A DNA stretch of 64,000 nucleotides from Chionis minor (taxonomy: Eukaryota > Chordata > Aves > Charadriiformes > Chionididae). Shown here piece after piece: positions 38,501 to 50,800 of this stretch; within the stretch, counting starts at the first letter, position 1; every line of letters begins with the position of its first letter. Both the position numbers and the translations under genes were made by a program. The stretch covers positions 62,001 to 126,000 of the forward strand of contig VZSF01008734.1 of the NCBI GenBank assembly GCA_013398295.1. Reading direction: 5' to 3'. The notes under the pieces are model-generated. The model saw only the letters and a program-made list of their open reading frames with translations, did not search any database and was not told where the DNA came from.

Positions 38501-41500
38501 ACAGAAAGCTAAATAAGCCAAGTCTGTAAGCAGAAAGCAGCTATAGCATTAGAATTTGATATTAGAATGTGGGTGAGAATAGTATCTAGGACACTTATTT
38601 GCTGATGACCACTCCTCTTGAAGGCTGACACACTTCTGAATAGGTTTAACAGCCTGGGAGCTGAGCAGAGCTGTGGTCTCACCAGCAGTACATTTTCCCA
38701 ACTGCAAAGAGCTACAAGTCCTGTTTATCCACTCATCCAACTTCATAGCTTTGGTCCAGCAACTGCATGGCCATACTAGCCCAAATATCATGCCACATTT
38801 GGGCAGATGTGTGCAAGCTGTTTAAAGATCATGGCAAATACCTAATAAAATGGTTTCAGACAAAGGACAGACCAAAGCAAGAGCAGCCAGTACTAGTCTT
38901 TCAGCCTTGCCACTTGCAGGCAGCAGTGCAAGTTTCCCCCTTATTGGAGGATCTCTTGCCTCTCCTCTAAATACCAGTTGTCATAAATCTCTTTTGGAAG
39001 ACACAGAAGATGATCAGCAAATAAACAGAACTACTCAGTACAAGTAGCACACACTGAGCATCTCTGACATTTCTCAGTGGACCTAGAAAACAGTTTATTT
39101 GTTCCAATACTCTAAAAATAGCTTTACTTCAAGCTGCTTACAAGACAAGGGCTGTGAATCTTTCTAGAGTGAAAAGAAATCTTTCTAGCCTATATATGGC
39201 ATGACGTTTCAGTCTGTTGTTCACGATTCTACTACCGTCAAGACAACAGTCTAAGCGTTCCTGAAATTCCCAACAAGCCTAGAAGACCCTTCTAATCTTC
39301 CCCATTAAACCCTATGCAGAAACCAGAACCAGAGCACTTCTTTGCTACAAAACTTAAGCCACATATCCCTTTGGGTGACTGATGAACACGATTCCTGCAA
39401 AAACCAAAGGCCTCTTTCTGCTTCTGTGGTCTCCTTACCTTAGAGATGCAGTTATTCCAATAAACATCTTTGCTCACTTGTTTTTAAAACAAAACAAAGC
39501 AAGAAAGTATAGCAATGTCTGTATATTTTGACAGGAATTCAGATTTACAATAAACATTAACACTTTCACTGAAATGTGTATTTGTTTAGCTAAAAAAAAC
39601 CCATGCTAAAATAGAAGAGTGGTAACTGAATCTGTGCCAACATCACAGAAATTACAATAGCAATTGTTTGTGAGAAGAATCTTGTTTCAGTAATCATAAG
39701 TCACAAAATACTTAATCACTGTTGAAATAGTCCATCCCTACTGTAAGACAAATAATTATAGTCCAATAGTCATAAGAGAGGCTAAAAACGGTATGTTGAT
39801 TAAATTCTTGGTAACTCTTCTAATTTCTTCTAGTGCATGTCTTCTGCTTTAGTCTAAACATATTCAAGACTTCTTTAGGCATAGGTTCCTATTACTGTTA
39901 AGAGACACTGAATAAGAAGTCAAAGACCTAGTTTGTATTTTCTCATCTCATTTAGTTCGTGTTTTCTCACCTTCCCAATGAATTAAACTTAAGCATAACC
40001 TGCAATCCCTATGTAGCACATTTTAATATTAATAAGCAAAAAAGCCACAGGCAAAGTATATATGCTAGCTAGTCTCTTGAGTATCGACATATTGGCATTT
40101 TTCTTACCGTTTCCCACGGGGATAGTGTCGTACATATTCTCCCACATCATGAGCAGCTACAGCCAGCACTTGTGGGTCGTCAGAAACCTCCAGAAGTTTT
40201 GTCAGGATTCTAGGAAAGGATTTGAAACAATCAAGTCACAGGGTTTGGCCTGGGGTTTTTTGGTTTTGTTTTGGCTTTTCTTTGGGGTTTTTTTGTGTGT
40301 TTTTTTTTGTTTTGGGTTTGTTTGGTTTTTTTAAAATCACTGATAACTTAAAATAACAAAATCTGTAGCCATAAAAATGCTTCACAAGTCACCCAAACAC
40401 AAAAGCTAGAACAGAACTTTTTGCAAATGTGCAGTTGCACTTAAAACAATGGAGATTTTTCCCTAATTAACAGAATTATTAAAAGCATTCATTCGAGTAG
40501 GTTTAGTAAGCTGCATCTACAAATACCTATAATCAAGGTTTACAAAGTATCTCCTATTTTTTATACATTGACTTCAAGACCAACAGTTCTGAGTTCAAGA
40601 TAAGCCATACTAACCAAACTTAGAAATATCTGTAGACTGGGACAGGGGTGGGACACAAACACAAAGCCTACACAAGGCCAACAGATGCTCCTGCTTCTGT
40701 CACACAAGTGACTCCAGGCATGCTTGCACGCTGTTCCCAGCTCCTGCACTCAGGATCTATCAGCCTTTCCCCAACTCTATTGCTCTCCTCACCTTTTAAC
40801 AGTAGCCTCGCTCAATGCAGGATAGAAAGACAAAAAGGGCAGAATTTTATGACTGTGTATGTGTCATATAGAGTCATTTAAAAATTAAAAGACATCCTAG
40901 CAGTTGAGAACAAAGCAGCACACCACATTCTTCGGTCTGTGCAACTGTGAACTTCTCTCAGTTCAAGACCATCAACTACCTCAAGAATATCACTCTTTCA
41001 GTCAACTGCCATGGTCTAAAAAGCAATTCTGTCCTAACTCAAAAACTGAGATGGTGAAAGCTGTAACTTGTAATTGACTCCAATTTCATGTACTAGTTAT
41101 TTTTTCAGCGTGAACAGAAATACAGAGCTGTAAAAACTTAGAAAACAGTTGCTCAACTCTTAATATTGTTTGCATTTTTTAATTAACTAGTTTAACCAGC
41201 TTTAGTGGAAAACAGCTACCAGTAACGCTGTTCTCTAGCTAGTAATGAGGAGAGGGGGAGAAAAAAAGATATAGATATGAAGGTTAGGCACTAATAATAA
41301 CTTTAAAAGGTTAAATATACAGATCACTGGGAAGTTAGATTCAGCTACGCTTAGTGAAATGGCAAACCATGTACATGGGTATCCTAATACCTGACTGAGA
41401 GCTCTAGAGCTACCACAGCACACTTAAGAATAAAAAAAAAGTTAAGCTTGACAACTTACTTGAGTAGTTCATAATTCTTCTCATTTAGCCTTACAGCATT

Positions 41501-41834
41501 CTCCCGCCAAAACTTCTCAGACTTGTGTACAGGACTCCACTCCAGTCTTCCTGACTTGAGCTCAGAACTGTACTCATCAAAGGAGCTGCAACACAAAAGA
41601 CCTAGATGAAATACTGGCTATGCGTCTATGAACAGAGTTTGAACCATGTGCCCAAGCCTGTTCCTAAGCAAAACCAAGCTGGAGCACAACTTGCCACAAC
41701 ATATTTTGACATCGGCTCTCTGCAGAGCAGGAGAACTCTTCCTGGTCTCAGAATTCAACACTTTAAAAATAAGGAAAGGTATGAAAGGCATGAAAGGCAA
41801 CTGAAAAACATCCACCCCAAAACACAATTCCAAA

Positions 41835-41866
<32 letters not shown>

Positions 41867-44800
41867 GGGGGGGGAAGGAAAACCTCAAAAACTCAAGCCA
41901 CAGAACAACATTCGAGAATTTAATTGGCTGGTTTGCCTGTTTTTTAGGTTTTAACTTCTCCAACTAAGGACCCCAGTCCTTGCCTTTCATCCAATTAAAC
42001 CTTTGACATGAACTACCATATGCAGTTCAATTTATGGACAAAAGCAAGAACTAGGTAAACACTAGCTAAAACCTGAGTTAATCTGGATAGCAAAATGCAC
42101 TCTAATCAGGTAGTCTTCAGCTTAGACTGAAACTCCTATAAGATCCATCTGAAGTCCTTTAACAATTTATCAGTTACAAAGATCACATATCCAAAAGTGA
42201 ATATTTACTTTCTATTCAGCCTGTAAATATTCACTTAGAATAGGAAACTTCTGTGGACAACCAGCATCTCTGTACACTATACCTTGTCAACTAGCATTTA
42301 CGTATCATAATTCTGTGTATTATTTAGCCTTAAAAACCAAAAAACTTTTACTGGAGTTCACATAATTGCCTTTTTTTTTTGAAGTTCACATTGAAAAGCA
42401 TACCTAAGGTCCTGCACGCTCTCACCAAGCTTGTCCAGTAGAAATTTGATGTCTTCACTTATGTCTTCATCATCGTATTTCTGCTGATCCAAATTCTCTA
42501 GCTGCTTTAAAACTTTACACTGAATCATGGCAAGAGCATATTCTTGGCGAGTTTCTCTCTCAGTAGATTTCTCTAACAAATTCTAGGGAAGTAAAAATTT
42601 ATTTTGTTTAAGAACAGACTACTTTGAAACAAAGTGGTATTTTTAAGAAATTCTTATTGGCACTTTTTAATGTATTAAGTGACAGAATTGACCACTTCCC
42701 GAAATAATCGCTCTAAAGAAATAAAGTATCAGTCTACCACACAGCGGCTTTACACCTACGTTTAGTAGCACAAATTGCCTATGACTGACCTTACTCTACA
42801 GGAGTATTCAGCTGTCACTACGGGGAAGGAGGGGAAATAAAGGAAAAAAAAAAAAGCTGTCTTGCAAGGTAGAAGTAATGCAACCATATGTGCTGAAAAG
42901 CATTACCATAACTGCATTCAAATTTCAGTCACTTAGACCTTTTTCCCCCTAGATGGTATGATACCTTCAGTACTAGAAAGTATTAATTCACCTGCTTTGA
43001 TCATTTTCCACATCAAAAATCAGGCTGATTACAAAGACTATTCAAAAGAAAAAGTGCAGGCTTACGTCCCAAATCCAGAGTCTCTGCCATAAACAACTAC
43101 TTTTACGCGGGAACATCATTTTAGCTTTCTGTGCAGCAATAGCACAATGCAGGAAAACCATAAGGAAAAACCCAAAACAACCTGAGGTCATCTTTTCAAC
43201 TCAAGAGTTACCATCTATATTAGATCAGTTTCTTTTGAATTGGGAAATATTCCAACTAGACATTTTTATTCAAACAGAAGCTTGTTGCTAAAACTGGAAC
43301 TAGAAGCACAGAATGTAATAGTAAAGTTCCCATGTCAATTATTCATTACATTTCTACTCAATTTAATCAGCTTCAAATTATGTTATTCAATCAGAGCTAG
43401 CCACCTGCAATTTTGATAAAGCTAAAAACGCGAATTCCATGTGGAAGACAAATTCCTTAACAAACAGAACATGTGTTCATATAAATAAGCCTTAACATCT
43501 ACCAGAAATAAGCAATGAAACAATACAGAAGGAATCTGACTGCATCACTCTCATTCATGTCACAGAACCATTACACTTAAGATTTCTAAGATACCAGACA
43601 TCACATTAGTAAGGCAGAACACTGCAAATAAATGTTAAAACTTGCATACTGAAAATAAGACATATTACTGCTTTTAATGGCCACATACAATTAGCTTTGA
43701 TGTGCAAAAACCCTGTCTCTTTTTCAGTAAGAGAATTGAGAAGTAAAAGGTAGTTTAGAGAAAGTAATGCTAAATTAGAGTTAAAAGTGCTAATGAGAAC
43801 AAAAGAACAAATAACGAATCTTAAAAGACAAAATTCAACAAGTTTAAATAGCAGGTAGATAAAATTTCCAAAGAACTTCCACTTAAGAGAATTATAGGCA
43901 TATGTGAAAGCTACTCCAGACATTATTATCTATCTCATACCATAGTGAGGTATTTAATTTTTTTTTTTAATACAGTGAAACTGAAAGGGTATGTTAGGAA
44001 AGTACAAACAGGAACACATGACTAAATAGAATGTATCAGTAAACTACTCAGTGATAAAAAAATCTTAAGGTACAAAATGAGTTACAGGCAGGAAACAGAC
44101 ATAAAGGACAATAAAAGTATGAAAAATGAGGAAAAAACATTTTAATAGCTAAAAAGAGAAAGTCATTGATTCAAACTAGACAGAAGCACCCAATACTTGT
44201 TGCTTTACGGAAAACCAAACACCATTACAATTACATACTTCAGGCAATTCATTTGCCAAAGAGGTTAAACAGGTCAGATTAGGATAAATCTGGTAGTAGA
44301 GAAGATGTAAGTAAATTGTCAAGACTCGTGGCATGCCTTCAGCAATGCACAGGCAGTAGGGATGATCTGGGCAAATCATCAAGCCTAGCCCTTTATGCAA
44401 GTCATATTTGGGATCCCCAGACCCTCCTCCCCCCATGAACTGATACTGTGGCCTCACACACAGGAAAGGGGGTATTTTGCCTCTGCTGCCTACTTTAATT
44501 TTTGCTTCAAAACTCAGAGCTCTGACATCTAATTTCTAATCCATTATTTCCTGGCTGCCAGTTTATAACCTCATTTTCATACCAACGTTAGTCTTAATGT
44601 TGGAGAAAGAAAACAGCTAAGTTAGTTTCCCCAAAGCCTGTAACGGAACCATCTTATTCTTTCTTAGCCTTTATTTATTAAAAGGACTTGGCTTCATTTT
44701 TGCCTCCTCTGTTTCCAAGATCTACATCTCCTACTCAGAATACAAATCCTGTTTTAAAATAGAATTAAAAGTTGTTACAGAAGTCCCATATTACATACAA

Positions 44801-47800
44801 GACACATGACAAGCATGCACGTGAAACTACGTGCACATGCCACAATTAGCATCCACGAACAAAAATTGGTACTCTCACGATGAAAACATCAAGCCTTGGT
44901 GCTCAGTTATTCCAAATTATCCTAAGTAGGACCAGCGATCTTCAGGTAACATGGACACAGTAAGTCAACTAATCACTTTCACATGGATATTCTCATTCAT
45001 CTTGACATAGCAACCGAAAAAAGATTTTTCAACTAGCAGATAAAAATAATTTCTGAGTCAGTCAGTTGAACAAACATGTGCATGCTTAAAACAGTAATAT
45101 TTCTTCAGTAAAGCTTTGTAAGGCAAAATTTATCATGTGCTAGTAACTACAGTGTTTTACACTAGTACCAGTAGAAAAAAAGAATCTTGAGCTAAAGAAC
45201 GGAAATCACTAGCACCTGTGTTAACATAGGGCTTTTTCATCGACCTTATTTTAAGTCACTGAATAGCAGACAGCTGTTACTTGTAATAGCATGTCTATTA
45301 CCTGTAGCAAAACTCATTTCACAAAAAAAAAAAAGAGAATTAAGCATTCAATCCAATTTACTGATATGGTCTAGCAGAAACAGCTGTGCACCAGCAATAT
45401 TTGAGACCTACTCACTTGAGAGAGAAGCGCAGTGCGGCTGCAGTCAAGAGATACTTACCCGAAATGCAGCAAGAATGATCCTAGTTACTTTCTCTTTGAC
45501 AGATTCCTGAAGAATATCCGACAGCACTGGAACAATATTATACCGACGGAGATATTCACACATTTGAGGGCTAAACGCCAGCAGCCACACACAGAAAATC
45601 ATCTGATACTGGAGCTGGAAGCCGCATTTATTGCTCAAGACCCCCATGATACTGAAAAATTAACATACATATACATTTAGTTTTTAAGTAATGACTGCAC
45701 AGATTGCATTGCTCCACCCTGAAACATTAAGAGAGATGATTAACAGGAACTTATTGGAAAGAGCTGCTGAGGATGAGTATACAACACACGCTTCACAGTA
45801 TCCTGCACCAGTATTTATCACGGTACAAGCAGCTTGTTCAGAAAACTGTCTTTTAAAGATATAGTTATTTCCACCTTAGCCTTACAGCCATAAAACAGCT
45901 CTTCCCATGTGTACTGATGTGGTACTGTATCCATCTTCAGCCCCACCGAGACTCTTTTTCTACTAACATGTTTAGAGCATTATTTGTCATTCCAGGAGAA
46001 ACCCATAGCTACCGCTTCAGAGTTAAGAAAGAGAAGGAGTAAACAGACAAAACAAAATCTCCACAAATAGAACCTGTTTCTTTAATTTTAGCTCTCCACA
46101 GGACTGTCTGAAATGAGCTGAAGCAGTCACTATTTAACAAGTGAGTTCTCAGAAAACAGATATACAAGTTCTCATCACAGATATACAACACGCTGCTAGA
46201 GAAGAAATAATATCACAAGATCTCCAAGAAGAAATCATGCAGAAGCTTTCTTCAGCTGAAGTTTTGAAAATTTAATAAGCCATTTACAGGTCCATTTCAA
46301 AAAAAGCTAACCCTATTTAAAAAAAAAGAATTATCTACTTCCAATAAAATTGCTTTCAAAATTAACACAAACCCAAACTTGTTGAAATGCAGGTATATTG
46401 TAATGCTTTAATAGTTTATTTAAAGAGCTTCTTGGTCAAAAAGTTTGTTTCAATAGCGTCAGCTTGACACACGTGAACATCTTTTGAACCTTCACTTCAC
46501 TGGCAACTGACGTTTCTCTATTTCAGAGTACAGAGGTACTTTTTCTTAAAGCGCAAATCATGTAGCCACCATCCCCAGCAGAGGCACACACAGCAGAAAA
46601 ATTATTTATACACAAGCCTTTTTTAAATGAGATGAGTGACAACATCCTAGCCTCATTCAGAGCTGTTTATGAAGAAAATCTGAATAAAAGAATTACCTAC
46701 TTGAAGACATATGTGGGAGAAGGGGGGCGGAGGGGGAAAGCTTAGCTCTAGAACCTGTTTCTCCTTTCACTAGTATTTTCAGACTGAACAATTCCAAACT
46801 GACAGACAAGCAATGTTAGCAGAAACCCATTTTGTTAGTCCTTGTTCTATTAAATAAAAGACAGAGCATCTTCATCTGAAACCAAATGGCTGTGTTCCCC
46901 TTCAGATATTTAAGCAGTTGCTCATGAAGAGTGAAGTAGCACTAAAGCCTCAACATTGGTACCTGTATCTGCAACTTTCATTTGTCTATTTGAATGCGTT
47001 AATATTTGAAAACAAATAGGTTTTGTACTCTAACAGAGCAGCTGTCTTTTGCAAGAGAGTTCTATTCCAAAAGAGGTCACTGGGGAATGTGTTATTGTAA
47101 GTGCAAGTGTATCCATATAAATTGAAATAAATGCTCACCAATTTACTCCATCTGCTTCTACCCACGCAAAGCGATATTCATTGACCCTGAGCATCAGCTG
47201 CAGACATCCAGCAACACATTGCACGTACTGGGAGCTCTGGGTGAAAAGAAGAACACATCACTTCTTACAAGAAGAGTTAGGTAGTAAGTACTGAAGGTCA
47301 GTTTTCCAAACTAAGCTTTACTGGCATACTTCAACACGCATTTCTTCAGCAACGCTTCCAGGTTAAACAGACTCACTCATATAATGCTTTACATCCCCCT
47401 ACTTAAAAAAAAAAATTCACAGGAAAAGCTGAGAAGCAAAATATAAATGGAGGAGAGTTCTGAATGGGAGAGAAGTGTTATGCAAGTGATACCATTTTAT
47501 ATTACCGTAGCAATATATATATTATAGCCCATTTGAACATGCCTTCTTTCAGCACCTACGAATGAAGGCTGTCTTCTTTGATTATACTGTCAAGAGTACT
47601 TTCATCCACAGAGTCAATTGTTATTCACTTGAGCAAACTTTGGGAAATAAAACAGGAAACATTACTAAGCTTGAAGAAGTTAGTTAGTGGTCATTGCAGA
47701 AAAAGGAATCTTGAGCTCAGGCTTTTCTCACTCCCATCCTCTAACTCAAAAGAGCAGTGGTATCATCACAATTGTGTATTTTCCTACGCATGTGCCACAC

Positions 47801-50800
47801 AGTAAGTACCATGCTTATCATAATGAGATGTATATTTATACAAAAAAAGTTGCCACTAGAAGAACAAGCATGTAAAAGCATCCTCAAAGTTTAGCTCTGC
47901 GTTATAATTTTTTCTTCTTTTCATTAAAAACTTAGCACTGTATATACTGCGCTAAGAAAAGAACAGTAAGACTAAAACTTTCCCATGAGGAAAATGCTGA
48001 GAAATGCACCACTGAATTCTATTTTCATTCAGACTCCTATATGAATAGTCACAAAACCAGAATCATTAAACAGCTTTTCACCTCTGAATGCATGTATTTT
48101 CTGTGCAGTAACACATAAGTTGGGCTGCAGTTCAAAAAAGGCTTTTGGTCAACACATCGTCCCTCCCACTACAGCAACAGAAAGATATCAAGGTACAAGA
48201 GAAGTGCCTTTTTTTTTTTTTCCTCTCTTCTTGCTCAACTTCCGGCATTACCTTCAGTAATACTCAGATATGCTGCTGGTAAAATGCTGGAGTTTTTTCC
48301 TATGAGGCTTTTTCTTTACTAAGTGTCTTGAAAGTCTTATGGTAGATCACTCACATAACACAAGGTCAAACCTTTCAAACATTTAATAAAGAAGTTAGGC
48401 AATCCCATATGGGGAAAAAAAGAGAAGAGACAATAATCAGAATTTAAAATAAAGATTAATTCATACTGCGTCTCTCAGAGATTAAGACCTCTATGTAAAA
48501 ACTGAGTCTGAACATCTAGACACAAATTATTGTACAGAACACTCGTCTCCCTGGATAGGTATTCAATCCCTCTCACCCTGCAAATAAAACAGCTATAAAC
48601 ACACAGACAGCCCTCCCACCCCGAATAATGTATTAATTTCTCTGCATCACCAACCTGAGTACTACTGAACTTGGAGTTGTTGGTTTGGGTTTTTTTTTAA
48701 AAGAGTCTACCATAAAAGCATTCTCTTCCAATACTATTATAATTGAAATTTCATAACAGATCCCAGTCCTCATTTCCTCTGTAAGACGCTACAACTGCAT
48801 CTCTAATTTACTCTGAAATAAATTAGTCAGGACATGCTTGGAAGTCCTGCACAAGCTAGATCTGAAATCAGAACACTAACGAAGTCAAGACAATACTTAC
48901 CCAACTTAATTATCCTAGAACACATTTGCACTATCAGCTCTGTTGCTTTGAGACCCTGCAGTGGTACGGTACATCCATGCAGTGCTTGAGTACAATGAAT
49001 ACAGATTTCTAAGCAAGTTAGAAGAGCTCAGAGCTCCATAACAAGCGCTGTTGCGTGCTGTAGAACTAGCTACTCCTTCAAGGCTATATGACTGAGGGCC
49101 ATCAGCCTAACGAAATCTAACAGTATGGCACACAGAACTGCACGTGAAGTACTGAAATACTTTAACTTCTATGCTCAGTCTGTAATCTCAGCCCCTATCC
49201 ATGGTCATGCATAGTTTCCACCTTTTCTATTTTAAACCCCAGTCACGTAGTAGTTTAAGAGGCTTTTCTCTACAGAAAGCTAACACTTTGCAGCAATGAC
49301 TACATTTAGAAGAAAAACAAATTCCAGGTTCACATTTAAGACTTATGAAAAAGTATGAACACTTTCAGGTTGCAAAAGGAACAAAAGACCAAACTGAATT
49401 GTACTCCACATTAAAAAGCTACAGTAAACCGCCTCATTGTGCCACAACAGAAAATCCAGATATGATGATCACTTGCATCCACTATACTGCTGCAGCTCAT
49501 CTCCAATGGCTCAGCAGCCATTATAGCTACATGAAATTTGGTATAAGTAAATACCGATGCAAAAAGGACAATCCATTTTCCCCTAAATTCAAGCTATTCA
49601 TTCAAATACAAAAAGCTTACAGCTTTGAAAGCATTCACATAATTTCACGCTACAGAAGTTGAACGGCAATCTCAGGTTTCTTCTACAAACCCAATAGTTC
49701 AGTGCTAAACAGACAGTATTGTTCAAATATTAAATTAATGGCATATACTTTTTTCAATTTTTACAGAGAAGATGCTCGATACATCTACAAAACCCAAATC
49801 AACTATGTACTTCCACTGACAGGCTTTTCTGTGCAATCAGTGTTTTAAAAATACTTTTGTTTCTTGGCGCCATCACCTGGCACTCTGTTGTTGTACAGTT
49901 CTGCTTGCAAGTACAAGTACTTTCTATTACTGACACCAGAACAGCTCTGCTAGGAGGGGATATCACCTGCCCAAAACAGCAAATTGACAGATTTCAGAGA
50001 TATACTCACATCACTTGTGGAGACTGCTCCTGCTTCCACTGAACCCCCTGTACCACGCAGTTTCTAGCCAAAAAAAAAAAAAAGTTTAAAATCGAGCTGT
50101 CCTTCACACTTACAGAATAGTCGTTACCAAGTTTCTTTCAATTCTCCAAGGTCTCTTTAGTTATTAAAAGAAAAGATTAAGAATCTATTAGATACTTTTC
50201 CTCTCAATATAGTATGGTAATATATTGCATTTATTTTGCACATGTCTATAATGTCTAGAAGAATATGCTTGGAGCTAATCCTAGTAAATCAAGATTTAAT
50301 GTTATTTATTTTTTAAAGTGTGTATTTACTCAAGACTTTTATTCAACTCCCTCTTAGAATGTGAAGACTGTTCTCTTGACTATTTCTGAAGAAAATTCCA
50401 AGATTAAGATTCTTCTTTCAGAGAAAAAAAAAAAAATCCCTTTTTAATAAACCCAGTTTGGAAAACTATGAAAAATATACTGTTACTAAATCTACTGAAT
50501 GATTCTCTCCTCTCCAGAATCCACTTCTGCTGCAACACTACCTTTGAGAATGACAAATCACTGGGTCTTGATACGGATTGAAGGGAAAAAATCTCCAAAA
50601 ATACTAAGGAGAACTACTCATCTTTGACAAACAAGCCAGCAGTAAGTCATTCATAATGAGCTAATGCCATAAACTACTGTCCGAATAAGTCAGGATTTAT
50701 TTAATTTCAAGAGACAGGACTAAAAATAAAACCTTTGTACTACAGCAAACTGGAAAAAAGTTTTGATGTTCACTTCCTGCTGTCATGTGATTTTTCTTCC

